A stretch of 64,000 nt of DNA from positions 1,984,001 through 2,048,000 of the forward strand of contig OZ007012.1 of NCBI GenBank assembly GCA_963931435.1, in the 5' to 3' direction. Shown piece after piece: positions 33,860-43,693 of this stretch (the stretch's first letter is position 1; every line of letters begins with the position of its first letter). The translations under genes were made by a program, and so were the position numbers. The notes beneath the pieces were generated by a model. The model was not told where the DNA came from, ran no database searches, and was given only the letters and a program-made list of their open reading frames with translations. The DNA comes from Coprousia sp963931435 (GTDB lineage Bacteria > Actinomycetota > Coriobacteriia > Coriobacteriales > Coriobacteriaceae).

Positions 33860-33890
33860 AACCCTTCCCGCGGACGACGAGGGAAGGGTT
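33860..33890 (-). promoter_or_regulatory. Hairpin holding the comF ribosome site
   Basis: AACCCTTCCC (33890-33881) pairs perfectly with GGGAAGGGTT (33869-33860) around an 11-nt loop. The downstream arm contains the likely comF ribosome binding site, AAGGG, 11 nt before ATG. There is no following T-run, so a translation-limiting leader is a better reading than a ricT terminator. Confidence 0.45.
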
Positions 33891-33946
33891 GGCAGCGATC
33901 TATCTGTACCCGCATCCGGGGCGCGCCATGCGCGCGGGCGGTGCCT

Positions 33947-35475
33947 TTAAGCCTCGGGGCCGGACGGTGCGCCCGGGGTCGCGCCGCCCTCGGCGCTCCC
34001 GCCGCGCGGCTTGCGCGGCCTGCGGCGGCGCCGGCGCTTCTGCTCCGGAGCCTCCTCGGCGCCCGCGCGCGGCGCATCCTGCCGCGGTGCGCGGGCTCCT
34101 CCGCCGTCGCCGGGGCGGCGGCGCGTCACCTTGACGTCGCCGTCCTGCACCTGGTCTGCCACGGAGGGCACCTGGGGCTTGGGGGCCTGTGCCGTATGGC
34201 GGCGCCGGCGCGCGGGGCGCGCCTCCTCGCCAGCCTCGGCGCGCGGGGCGGCGGCGCGCTCGGCGGGAGCCGCATCCCCCTCCACCACGTGATGGCGGCG
34301 CCGGCGACCCCCGCGCTGCTCCTCGGGAGCGGGAGCGCCCTCGGCGGGCGCGGTGGAGCGTTTGCGGCGACGGCGCTGCGGTGCGGCCGACGCGGCCTCG
34401 TCCGCCTTGGGCGAGGCGCCCTTCTGCTTGAAGCCGCGGCGCCCGCTGTCGGGCGCGCCCTGGGCGGGAGCGTCCGCATGCTGCTGCCGGCGGCGGCGCG
34501 GCGTCGGCCCCGAGGTGACGATGCGGTCGGCCGTGCGCAGGCCGTCGCCCACGTCCACGCCGTTCTCGCGATCGAGCTCCATGAGCGCCAGCGCGATATC
34601 GGCCGATTCGATCTTCTCCAGCACGTCGCGCGTCACGGTGTCGGGGCGGCAGGCGCACTTCTGCTCGGCGGCGCGCTTCTTGCAGGCGTCCGAGCAGGTC
34701 ATGTCGGCCAGGTCCACGCGGAACACCTTGCCGTTCTCGAGGCGCAGCACGAGCTGCTCGCGCGGGGTGTCGTACTCCTGGATCTTGGCCTTGCCCAGCG
34801 GCGTGTCGATGACGGCCTTCTTCTTGGGCGCGCGGCTCTTGAAGTCCTTGTAGGCCTCGAACTCGTAGCGCAGGCAGCACATGAGGCGGCCGCACACGCC
34901 CGAGATCTTGGCCGAGTTGAGCGGCAGGTCCTGCTCCTTGGCCATGCGGATGCTCACGGGCTCGAACTGTCCACCGAACCGCGTGCAGCACAGCTCCTGC
35001 CCGCACTGGGCGTAGCCGCCCGCCAGGCGCGTCTCGTCGCGGACGCCGATCTGGCGCATGTCCACGCGCGTGTGCAGGCACGCCGAGAGATCCTTCACGA
35101 GCTGGCGGAAGTCGACGCGGTCCTCGGCCGCGAAATAGAACACGGCCTTCTCGCCGCCGAAGAGGTACTCGACGCCCACGGGCTTCATGTCGAGCCCGTT
35201 CTGCTTGACCAGGCGGCGGAAATCGGTCATGGACGCCTCGCCGCGATCGACCAGATCCTCGGCGCGATCCAGGTCGGCGTCGGTGGCGATGCGCAGCACC
35301 GGCTTCAAGGGGGCGGCGAGCTCGGAGGCGGCGACCTCGAAGGGATCGGCGGTCACCAGGCCGATCTCGGTGCCGCGCTCGGTCGAGCAGATGGCGTGAT
35401 CGCCCTCGGCGATGTCGAGCCCCTGCGGATCGAACCACAGGTCACGCGCCGCGAAGGCGAACTTGACGGGAACAA

Positions 35476-35485
<10 letters not shown>
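33947..35485 (-). CDS. ricT: RicT/YaaT (PSP1 domain) with long basic C-terminal tail
   Basis: A 512-residue protein. The N-terminal 270 residues are RicT: IVVPVKFAFAARDLWFDP, VEYLFGGEKAVFYFAAEDRV, and the cysteine clusters CGQELCCTRFGGQFE and VCGRLMCCLRYEFEAY that hold iron-sulfur clusters in the RicA/F/T complex. That complex steers RNase Y in mRNA processing. Additional Cys follow (CSDACKKRAAEQKCACRPD). The last 235 residues are a low-complexity Arg/Pro/Ala tail with RRRR runs (QKRRRRRRPRKPRGG) not found in typical RicT of about 280 residues; it could bind RNA. ATG 35485 follows GGAAGG and overlaps holB by 10 nt. Confidence 0.92.
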
Positions 35486-36633
<1,148 letters not shown>

Positions 36634-36834
36634 GGGCGATCCTTCGGTAACGCGGCAGGCGCGTGCGACCATGATACCCCGTTTGGGACGGGGTGCGTCG
36701 GTCCGGCCGCCCGGGAACCCCGCACTGCGCGGCGGCGGCACTGTCAGCCGGAGCACCACACGGCATGCGAAGCCACCTCGGCGCCCCTGCGCCTCGCGGC
36801 ACGCGAAGGCGAGGCTACGCCCCGCAGCAGGTGC

Positions 36835-37524
36835 CTACGCCCCGGCCAGCGCGAAACCCGCCGCGCGGACCTCCGCAGCCACCTGCGCGAAGACCTCTTC
36901 AATCGGGCGCGCCGCGTCGATGAGCTTCACGCGCTCGGGTTCGTCGGCGGCGATGGCCCGAAAGCCCTCGGCCACGCGGACCTGGTAGGCGAGCCCCTTG
37001 GCCTCCATGCGGTCCGGAGCGTCGTCGCGCGCGGCCGCGCGGCGGGCCCCCTCGACGGGATCGATGTCGAGCACGAGCGTGAGGCGCGGCCGGCAGTCCC
37101 CTGCGGCGAGCGCGTTGGCCGCCTCGGCGCGCTCGCGCGGCACGCATCCGCCGAACGCCTGGTAGGCCGTCGTGGAATCATAGAACCGGTCGCACACCAC
37201 CACGGTGCCCGCCGCGAGCGCCGGCGCGATCACCTCGTGCACGAGCTGGGCACGGGCGGCCTCGTAGAGCAGAAGCTCACAGGTATCGCACATGGCCGCG
37301 TTGGCCGGATCGAGCAGGAGCGCCCGGATCTTCTCGGAGATCGCGACGCCGCCCGGCTCGCGCAGCGCGAGCACCGTATAGCCCGCCTGCTCCAGCGCTC
37401 TGGCGAGCAGCCGCGCCTGCGTGGACTTGCCGCATCCGTCGATTCCCTCAAGCGATATGAAGGGCGCAGGCGGGACCAGGGGCGCGGCGTCTTCGAGCCG
37501 CGCATCGCGTTTCGCGCCGAACAT
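36835..37524 (-). CDS. tmk: Thymidylate kinase
   Basis: A 229-residue dTMP kinase. Motifs: P-loop FISLEGIDGCGKSTQARLL, LREPGG (DR(H/Y)-type partner loop) followed by IRALLLDP, the LID/substrate segment VVVCDRFYDSTTAYQAFGG, and VLDIDPVEGARRAA. It phosphorylates dTMP to dTDP for DNA synthesis. About 20 residues of variable sequence precede the P-loop strand. ATG 37524 lies 10 nt after the topA stop, so the genes are likely cotranscribed. The C-terminus (FAQVAAEVRAAGFALAG) is ordinary. Confidence 0.95.
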   Translation of the reverse strand: MFGAKRDARLEDAAPLVPPAPFISLEGIDGCGKSTQARLLARALEQAGYTVLALREPGGVAISEKIRALLLDPANAAMCDTCELLLYEAARAQLVHEVIAPALAAGTVVVCDRFYDSTTAYQAFGGCVPRERAEAANALAAGDCRPRLTLVLDIDPVEGARRAAARDDAPDRMEAKGLAYQVRVAEGFRAIAADEPERVKLIDAARPIEEVFAQVAAEVRAAGFALAGA

Positions 37525-37534
37525 CAGCCTCGCC

Positions 37535-40135
37535 CTAGCCCTTCGTCGCGCGCTTCGCCGTCTTGGCGGGAGCCTTCTTGGCAGCAGCGCCCTTGGACGC
37601 GCCCGCCTTCTTCGCCGTCGCGCGCTTGGCACCGGGCTTCGCCGTCGCCTTGGCGCCGGCGCGCCCGCGGCCTCTGCCCGAAGCCGCCTTCTGCTCCTTG
37701 CCGGGGCAGTCCATGTTCACGCAGATGCGCCACGGACCGCGCGCCGTCTGCACGATCACGATGGGCGCGCCGCAGTGCTCGCACACCTCGCCCGTGGCCT
37801 CGAGCTTGCCGCGCGCCGGCAGCGGGTAGCTCGTGCCGCACTCCTCGTAGTTGGTGCAGCGGATGAAGCGCTTGCCGCTCTTCTCGCTCTTGTGCGCCAC
37901 GAGCTCGCCAGCGCGCCCGGCCTCCTTGCAGGCGGCGCACTCGCCCACCACCAGATCGGGCTCGAAGTTGGTGGGGCACTTGGGGTTCACGCAGATCTCG
38001 TAAGCTTTCTGCCGGAAGGGCTGGCACTTGATGCGCGGCGCCCCGCACTCCGGGCACACGGCCGCCTCGCCCTCGAGCGGGCTCACCTTCACGCCGGAGG
38101 GCACCGGATAGGTCACGTCGCAGTCGGGCCAGCCCATGCAGCCGATGAAGCTGCCGCGCGTCTTGGCGGAGGTCTTCATCACGAGGTCCTTGCCGCACTT
38201 GGGGCAGGTGCCCACGCGTGCATCGGCCGTGACGGCGTCGGCGATACGGTCGCCGAGGTCGTCCTTGTGCTCGATGAGCGCGTCGAGCATGCCGGCCAGC
38301 AGCGCCCGCGAGTGCTCGACCACGTGGTCCTGGGTGTCGGCGCCCTCGGCCACGCGGGTCATGTCCTCGTCGAGCTCGGCGGTCATCTCGGGCGTGGTGA
38401 TGCGCGGCGCGAACTCGTGCAACGCGTCCACGATCGCCATGCCCAGCTGGCTCGGCTCGATGGGGTCGTTCTTGAGGTAGCGCACCTGGTAGAGGCGCTC
38501 GATGATCGAGGCGCGCGTGGACTTGGTGCCGAGGCCCCGCTTCTCCATCTCCTGCACGAGGCGCCCCTGGCTGTAGCGCGCGGGCGGCTCGGTCTGCTTG
38601 GCCTCCAGCTTGAGATCGCGCACGTCCACGACGTCGCCCTCGGCGAGTGCCGGCAGCTGCTCGTCGCGCTTGAGGCCGTAGGGGTACGCCTCGCGGAACC
38701 CCGCCTCGACGAGCACGTCGCCCGAGGCGGTGAACGGCTCGCCCGCGACGTCGATGGTGAGCTTGGTGTTCTCGATGGTCGCCGGCCCCATGAGCGTCGC
38801 CAGGAAGCGCCGCGCGATGAGCAGGTAGAGCTTCTTCTGGCCGCCGTCGAGGCTCTCGGGGTCGCCCTGGCCCGTGGGATGGATGGGAGGATGGTCGGTG
38901 GTCTCGGTCTTGCCGCGCGTGGGCTTCATCGGAGCGGCGAGCACCTTCGAGGCCACGGGGCGCAGCGCCGGCACGTTGGACGCGAGCCCCTTGACCACGC
39001 CCGCCAGGTCGAGCGAGCGCGGGTAGACGGTGTTGTCGACGCGCGGGTAGGAGATGAAGCCCGCCATGTAGAGGCTCTCGGCGATGCGCATGGTGCGCGC
39101 CGGGGATATGCCCTCCGCGGCGGCGGCAGCCTGCAGGCTCGTCGTGTTGAATGGCGCGGGGGGCTGCTGCTTGCGGCTGCGCTTGGCGACGGCCGAGACG
39201 GTGCCCGTCGTCGCGCTCTTGACGTGATCGAAGGCCGCCTGCGCCGCATCGTGGTCCGTGAAGCGGGCCGTGGCGTGCGCGATCTTGAACTCGGCCTCGT
39301 CGCCGGCGCCCGCCGGACGCGCCAGGCCGCGGATCTGCCAGTAGTCCTCGGGCACGAACGCCATGCGCTCGCGCTCGCGCTCGACCACCAACGCGAGCGT
39401 GGGCGTCTGCACGCGCCCTGCCGAGCGCACGTTGCCGAAGCCGCCGAACCGCGCGAGCGTGAGGTAGCGCGTGAGCACGGCACCCCAGATGAGGTCGATG
39501 TACTGGCGGCTCTCACCGGCGTCGGCGAGGTTCTGGTCGAGCATCACGAGGTTGTCGAACGCCGCCGTCACCTCGCCCTTGATGAGCGCCGAGTAGCGCG
39601 CACGGTACGCGGGAAGGTCTGGCGCGACCTCGCGCACCATGGCGAGCGCATCCGAGCCGATGAGCTCGCCCTCGCGGTCGAAGTCGGTGGCGATGATGAC
39701 CTCGTCCGCCTTCTTGGCGAGGTTCTTGAGGACGCGGATGATCTCCTTCTCGGCGGGCTTCTTGAGGATCGGCGCCCAGGTGAGATAGGGCAGGCTCTCG
39801 ACCTTCCAGCCCTTGATGGAGATGCCGTTGGCGAGGTAGGGCTTGCGCTTGGTTGCGTACGGCGGGCGGGCGAGGCCGTCCGGCACGTCCGCCGGCAGCA
39901 CCTCGCCCTCCTCGGTGACGCTGTACCAGCCCTGCTTCTTGTCGAACAGGATCTCATCGGGAAAATCGGGCGCCAGGATGTGGCCGGCCAGCCCCATCGA
40001 CACCCACTCCTCCCCCGCCACCTCGAAGCGGTAGACCTGGGTGTTGTAGACCTTGTCCTGCTTGGGCTTGCCCGTGGCAAGCAGCTGCGCGATCTTCTGC
40101 GCGGCGATGTTCTTCTCTGCAACGACGAGCTTCAA
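37535..40135 (-). CDS. topA: DNA topoisomerase I, archaeal-like type IA
   Basis: An 866-residue type IA topoisomerase. The TOPRIM opening is LVVAEKNIAAQKIAQLL, which with YNTQVYRFEV and GLAGHILAPDFPDE reads like archaeal TopA rather than the E. coli type. ATDFDREGELIG, LMWGAVLTRYLTLARFG-like helices, the core RVQTPTLALVVERERE and the active-site Tyr in FISYPRVDN follow. Four Cys4 zinc motifs occupy about 660-820 (CPKCGKD, CPECGAP, CAACKEA, CEHCGAP), then an Ala/Lys-rich tail. TTG 40135 (MKLVVAEKN) is chosen because GAGGTG lies 6 nt before it. It relaxes negative supercoils. Confidence 0.95.
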   Translation of the reverse strand: MKLVVAEKNIAAQKIAQLLATGKPKQDKVYNTQVYRFEVAGEEWVSMGLAGHILAPDFPDEILFDKKQGWYSVTEEGEVLPADVPDGLARPPYATKRKPYLANGISIKGWKVESLPYLTWAPILKKPAEKEIIRVLKNLAKKADEVIIATDFDREGELIGSDALAMVREVAPDLPAYRARYSALIKGEVTAAFDNLVMLDQNLADAGESRQYIDLIWGAVLTRYLTLARFGGFGNVRSAGRVQTPTLALVVERERERMAFVPEDYWQIRGLARPAGAGDEAEFKIAHATARFTDHDAAQAAFDHVKSATTGTVSAVAKRSRKQQPPAPFNTTSLQAAAAAEGISPARTMRIAESLYMAGFISYPRVDNTVYPRSLDLAGVVKGLASNVPALRPVASKVLAAPMKPTRGKTETTDHPPIHPTGQGDPESLDGGQKKLYLLIARRFLATLMGPATIENTKLTIDVAGEPFTASGDVLVEAGFREAYPYGLKRDEQLPALAEGDVVDVRDLKLEAKQTEPPARYSQGRLVQEMEKRGLGTKSTRASIIERLYQVRYLKNDPIEPSQLGMAIVDALHEFAPRITTPEMTAELDEDMTRVAEGADTQDHVVEHSRALLAGMLDALIEHKDDLGDRIADAVTADARVGTCPKCGKDLVMKTSAKTRGSFIGCMGWPDCDVTYPVPSGVKVSPLEGEAAVCPECGAPRIKCQPFRQKAYEICVNPKCPTNFEPDLVVGECAACKEAGRAGELVAHKSEKSGKRFIRCTNYEECGTSYPLPARGKLEATGEVCEHCGAPIVIVQTARGPWRICVNMDCPGKEQKAASGRGRGRAGAKATAKPGAKRATAKKAGASKGAAAKKAPAKTAKRATKG

Positions 40136-40159
40136 AACCAGCACCTCACGTATAGGCGA

Positions 40160-40185
40160 GCCCGCACTCTATATATAGTGCGGGC
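40160..40185. promoter_or_regulatory. Palindrome in the topA leader
   Basis: gcccgcact (40160-40168) and agtgcgggc (40177-40185) are perfect inverted repeats around ctatatat; the centre also contains the self-palindrome CTATATATAG. It lies between the putative promoter and the topA start, and could be an operator or a leader hairpin. Confidence 0.55.
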
Positions 40186-40201
40186 GATCTTCTCGCGGGC
40201 T

Positions 40202-40231
40202 AGTATACGCGAGTTGCCCCCGCTCTGCGAA
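40202..40231 (-). promoter_or_regulatory. Putative topA promoter
   Basis: On the minus strand TTCGCA (40231-40226), an 18-nt spacer and TATACT (40207-40202) lie about 67 nt upstream of the TTG start. The -10 is good and the -35 is weak. Confidence 0.45.
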
Positions 40232-40397
40232 ACGCACACGAAAACCGGCGGCGAACGGCAGCCGCCGCGCGCCGCGCCGCCCGTCGGCACAGCACGCGGC
40301 TCGGCGCGCGCATCGTAGGCACCGCTCCCCCAGCGCTGGGCGCGGGGCGGACGTACCGCAGGCTGCCCGGTCGCGCCGCAGGGCGATCAGGCGCAGG

Positions 40398-40739
40398 CTA
40401 CTCCCAGGTCTTCCAGACGTCGGGCTGGTAGCCCAAGGTCGCCTTGCGACCGTTGCGCACGATGGGCTGGCGCAGCACCTGCTGGTTCTCCAGAAGCTTG
40501 TCGAACTTCTGGCTCTCGGCCAGGTAGGTGATGAGCGCCACGGTATCTTGGTCGTGGGCGTCCGGGTCGACGAGCGCCTCGATGCCGCCCACCGCCTGCA
40601 TGACGCTCGTGAGCTCGCCCTTGCTCATGCCCTTCTCAGCCAAGTCGACGAACTGGAACTTGATGCGGCGCTCCTTGAAGAAGCGCTGCGCCTTCTTGGT
40701 GTCGAAGCTCTTCTTGGTACCGAAGATCTGGATGTTCAT
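40398..40739 (-). CDS. ArsC/Spx-family protein lacking the N-terminal cysteine
   Basis: A 113-residue thioredoxin-fold protein of the ArsC/Spx family: MNIQIFGTKKSFDTKKAQRFFKERRIKFQF, then DLAEKGMSKGEL, and near the C-terminus the cis-Pro loop QVLRQPIVRNGRKATLGY. In many relatives position 11 is Cys (GTKKC); here it is Ser11, so neither an arsenate reductase nor an Spx-type redox switch using that Cys is expected. No other Cys occurs in the protein. It may bind RNA polymerase or a partner without redox control. It starts 15 nt after hypB on the same strand. Confidence 0.8.
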   Translation of the reverse strand: MNIQIFGTKKSFDTKKAQRFFKERRIKFQFVDLAEKGMSKGELTSVMQAVGGIEALVDPDAHDQDTVALITYLAESQKFDKLLENQQVLRQPIVRNGRKATLGYQPDVWKTWE

Positions 40740-40754
40740 GACGCACCCCTTTCG

Positions 40755-41432
40755 CTAGGCGCGGGCCGCCTCGATCTGGTCGGCGAGCCAGGCGCACCAC
40801 GCGTCCATGCCCTCGCCGGTGCGGGCGCTCACCATGAAGCGCGGCGCCGTGGGATTCAGATCGTCGAGCACGTCGTTGTAGGCCTGCAGATCGAAATCGA
40901 AGGCGGATGCCACGTCGACCTTGTTCAGGAGCTGCGCGCCCGCATGCTGGAAGATGCCCGGGTACTTGACGGGCTTGTCGTCTCCCTCGGGGACCGAGAG
41001 GATCATGACGGCGAGGTTCTCGCCCAGATCGAAATCGACGGGACAGACGAGGTTGCCCACGTTCTCGATGAAGATGATGTCGATGCTGTCGAGCCCCACG
41101 CCGGCGTCGAGCGCGTCGATGGCGCTCTGGATCATGTTGCCCTCGAGGTGACAGAGGCCGCCGGTGTTGATCTGCACCGCCGGGAGCCCCGCCTCCTTCA
41201 TGGTCTGGGCGTCCACGTCCGAGGCGATGTCGCCCTCGATCACCGCGGCGCGGTAGCGGTCGCGCAGGCGCTCGACGGTCGAGAGGATGGTGGTGGTCTT
41301 GCCCGATCCTGGGCTCGAGAGCACGTTCACCACGAAGGTGCCCGATGCACGGAACCGCTCGCGCAGCTCAGCGGCGAGCCGCTCGTTGCGATTCAGGATG
41401 GGGGTCTCGATGTCGAGGGTCTTCTCTGCCAT
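40755..41432 (-). CDS. hypB: Hydrogenase/urease nickel-insertion GTPase HypB
   Basis: A 225-residue G3E GTPase. The P-loop VNVLSSPGSGKTTTIL, switch segment VIEGDIASDVDAQ, the metal-site Cys-His in GGLCHLEGNMI, IIFIENVGNLVCPVDFDLGE, and NKVD specificity loop are all present. HypB with HypA loads nickel into [NiFe]-hydrogenase. It lacks the N-terminal His-rich or CxxCGC nickel-binding segment of some HypB. hypA lies 104 nt upstream. No hydrogenase structural gene, hypC-F or urease gene is in the window. Confidence 0.95.
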   Translation of the reverse strand: MAEKTLDIETPILNRNERLAAELRERFRASGTFVVNVLSSPGSGKTTTILSTVERLRDRYRAAVIEGDIASDVDAQTMKEAGLPAVQINTGGLCHLEGNMIQSAIDALDAGVGLDSIDIIFIENVGNLVCPVDFDLGENLAVMILSVPEGDDKPVKYPGIFQHAGAQLLNKVDVASAFDFDLQAYNDVLDDLNPTAPRFMVSARTGEGMDAWCAWLADQIEAARA

Positions 41433-41536
41433 GGTTCCTCCTCAATGGGCGCGGGCAGGACTGCACACGGCGCCCGCAGCCGCTCCGAGCGCGGTCCGCC
41501 GCGGCCGGGATGCCGCGACCCGATCGTCGCGCCCGC

Positions 41537-41890
41537 TCAATCGGGCTGCTCGACCTCGATGGAGACGATGTCGAGCTCGCGGCCGTGCACGAGGCGCGTC
41601 TCGGCGCAGCCGCAGGCCGGGCAGCGCAGATGGAAGCGGTCGTGCGCGAAACGCGCGCCGCAGGCCGGGCAGACGCTCTCGGGGTGGATCTCCTCGACCG
41701 CGAGCTCGCAGCCGTCGGTCAGCGGATCCTCCTCGCAGAGCACTTCCCAGGCCAGGTCCATCGCCTCGGGCACCACCTCGCGCATGTCGCCGATGCGCAG
41801 GTTCACGCGGCAGACGCGCGTGGCGCCCGCATCGCGCGCCACGGGCACCACGCTCTCCAGGATGCCGCTGACGATGCTCATCTCGTGCAT
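41537..41890 (-). CDS. hypA: Hydrogenase nickel-insertion metallochaperone HypA
   Basis: A 117-residue HypA. The nickel site is the conserved N-terminus MHEMSIVSGIL (the Met-His-Glu start). Zinc is held by two CxxC motifs, VCPACGARFAHDRFHLRCPACG. Between them and the start is the alpha/beta domain CRVNLRIGDMREVVPEAMDL. It hands nickel to the hydrogenase large subunit together with HypB. It starts 16 nt after tatC. Confidence 0.95.
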   Translation of the reverse strand: MHEMSIVSGILESVVPVARDAGATRVCRVNLRIGDMREVVPEAMDLAWEVLCEEDPLTDGCELAVEEIHPESVCPACGARFAHDRFHLRCPACGCAETRLVHGRELDIVSIEVEQPD

Positions 41891-41906
41891 GCGGTGCCGC
41901 CCCGAG

Positions 41907-42683
41907 CTACTCGTCGTCGCTGAACAGGCTGATGCGGCGCTCGGTCAGGCCCTTCTTGCCATCGCGGGCGATCACCACGAAGCGCACGGCGAACAGCGAG
42001 ATCTCGTAGAGCGAGAGCATCGCCGCATACATGAACATGAGCGTCACGGGGCTCGCATCGGGCGTCACGCACGCCGAGAGCACCAGAAGCCCCACGTAGA
42101 CGTAGCGCCAGGCGCGGCGGAACGAGGCGTACGGCACGATGTGGAACACGGCCAGATAGAAGATGACCAGCGGCAGCTCGAACGCTATGCCGAAGCCGAT
42201 CATGAGCAGGATCTCGGTGTTGAGGTAATCATCCAGCATGGCGAGCGGCGTAGCCACGGCCGAGGTCTCGCCCACCAGCCACTCGAAGGCCGCCGGCACC
42301 ATGAGGAAGTAGCAGAACACCACGCCCACGAAGAACAGAACGGTGGCGATGAGCACCGTCGGCACCACCCAGCGGCGCTCGTTGGGCTTGAGCGCCGGCA
42401 GGAAGAACGCCAGGATCTGCCAGACGATCATCGGCGTGGCCATGACCACGGCGACCTTGATGGCGATGGAGAAGCGCAGCGAGAAGCCGCCGAGCGCGGT
42501 GGAGATATAGAAATCCTCGCCCACGAACGGCTTGATGGGATCGGAGAGGATGTCGATGATGGTGGGCGTGGCGAAGTACATGATGAGCGTGCCGATGACG
42601 AGCGTCACGGCCACGATGGTGAGGCGGCGCCTGAGCTCGCCCAGGTGGTCCATGAGCGGCATGCGCGCGGGTCCGATGGGCAT
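41907..42683 (-). CDS. tatC: Sec-independent protein translocase TatC
   Basis: A 258-residue membrane protein with six helices. The N-terminal signature is MPLMDHLGELRRRLTIVAVT, the twin-arginine signal-binding face; helices run at about 22-42, 70-95, 108-130, 152-175 and two near the C-terminus. FFLPALKPNERRW and IGFGIAFELPLVIFYL are the other typical TatC stretches. The tail carries RRISLFSDDE. With TatA it forms the channel that exports folded proteins with RR signals. Its ATG overlaps the tatA stop (TGATG). Confidence 0.97.
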   Translation of the reverse strand: MPIGPARMPLMDHLGELRRRLTIVAVTLVIGTLIMYFATPTIIDILSDPIKPFVGEDFYISTALGGFSLRFSIAIKVAVVMATPMIVWQILAFFLPALKPNERRWVVPTVLIATVLFFVGVVFCYFLMVPAAFEWLVGETSAVATPLAMLDDYLNTEILLMIGFGIAFELPLVIFYLAVFHIVPYASFRRAWRYVYVGLLVLSACVTPDASPVTLMFMYAAMLSLYEISLFAVRFVVIARDGKKGLTERRISLFSDDE

Positions 42684-43258
42684 CAGCGCTCACCTCCCTC
42701 GGTGGCCGGAGCCTCGCCGGCGGGGGCCTCCTCGGCCGGTGCCTCGGCCTCGGCCTCGTCGGCGCGGTGCCGGCGCGGGCGGCGGGCGTACAGATCGGCC
42801 GTGGTGCGCGGGGCGGGCGCCTCCTCGGCAGGAGCCTCGGGCGCGGCGGGGGCAGACTCGGCAGCAGGGACGCCGGCAGCAGCGGGCTCGGACGCGGGAG
42901 CAAGGCCGTCGACCGGCGCCTCGCCGGAGGCGGCGCCCTCCCCGGCGGCCTTCTCGGCGGCCAGGCGCGCACGGCGCTCGGCGAAGGTCTCCTTGCGGGC
43001 CGGCGCGGTCTCGGCGCCCTCGACGTCGGCGTCCTCGTCATCGGCCACAGCGGGCTTCTTGGGCGCCGCGTTCGCCGCGGCGGCCATGGGATCGAGCACC
43101 TCGGTCTGCACCACCGAGGTCATCTTGTCCTTGGTCTCGTTGAACTGGCGCAGGGCGCGCCCCAGCGTGCGCCCCATCTGCGGCAGCTTATCGGGACCGA
43201 ACAGCAGAAAACCGAAGATCACGATGATCGCGAACTCGGTTGATCCGATTCCTAACAC
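42683..43258 (-). CDS. tatA: Twin-arginine translocase TatA/TatB
   Basis: A 191-residue protein. The N-terminal TatA/B unit is clear: IGSTEFAIIVIFGFLLFGPDKLPQMGRTLGR, a hydrophobic helix, an FGP hinge and an amphipathic helix. The remaining 120 residues are an Ala/Glu/Pro-rich low-complexity tail ending in an RPRRHRADEAEAE segment. It pairs with TatC, which it overlaps by one base; only one TatA-type gene is present here, the minimal TatAC arrangement. ATG 43258. Confidence 0.92.
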   Translation of the reverse strand: MLGIGSTEFAIIVIFGFLLFGPDKLPQMGRTLGRALRQFNETKDKMTSVVQTEVLDPMAAAANAAPKKPAVADDEDADVEGAETAPARKETFAERRARLAAEKAAGEGAASGEAPVDGLAPASEPAAAGVPAAESAPAAPEAPAEEAPAPRTTADLYARRPRRHRADEAEAEAPAEEAPAGEAPATEGGER

Positions 43259-43338
43259 GAAGAAACCTCCCGTGTCGCCTCATATCGTCCATGCAACCGT
43301 ATCAGTATACCGTCCAGCGGCACCGGCGGCCCGATCGC

Positions 43339-43653
43339 TTACGAAGCCGTGATGGATATCTCCTGGTCGACCCCGAGCAGCTGGGCCACGCGCATCACGC
43401 CGGGCTGGGCGTTGACCACGCGCAGGGTCTTGCCGCGCTCGGCGGCATGGTGCGCGGCGCCCACGAGCACGCCCACGCCCGTCGAGTCGATGTAGGCCAC
43501 CTGGGCGAAATCGAGCTCGATGTCGTCAGTGGGCTGTTCCAGCGCCATGTCGATCGCCTCGCGCAGCTTGGCGGCGTTGGAGATGTCGACCTCGCCGGCG
43601 ACGTGGATGCCGTAGCGGTCAGGGGTGGGATCGGTGGTGATCGTCAGTTCCAT
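43339..43653 (-). CDS. STAS-domain anti-sigma factor antagonist
   Basis: A 104-residue STAS protein like SpoIIAA/RsbV: IHVAGEVDISNAAKLREAID, then the phospho-acceptor loop VAYIDSTGVGVLVGAAHHAA, with Ser in DSTGVG. When dephosphorylated such proteins free a sigma factor by binding an anti-sigma kinase. No RsbW/SpoIIAB-type kinase or stress sigma factor gene is adjacent. It is 80 nt from tatA and 40 nt after the TPR gene. Confidence 0.88.
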   Translation of the reverse strand: MELTITTDPTPDRYGIHVAGEVDISNAAKLREAIDMALEQPTDDIELDFAQVAYIDSTGVGVLVGAAHHAAERGKTLRVVNAQPGVMRVAQLLGVDQEISITAS

Positions 43654-43693
43654 GGGTGCTCCTTTTTCGCGTGTCGAAAGCAGTCGTCCGGGG

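Noticed and set aside
37421..40318. 965-codon open frame on the plus strand opposite topA
   Set aside because: Antisense frame produced by high GC3 in topA; its translation is Arg/His/Leu-rich without known motifs, while the minus strand encodes a complete TopA.
40548..43352. 934-codon open frame on the plus strand
   Set aside because: Runs antisense through hypB, hypA, tatC and tatA, all of which are intact with ribosome sites.
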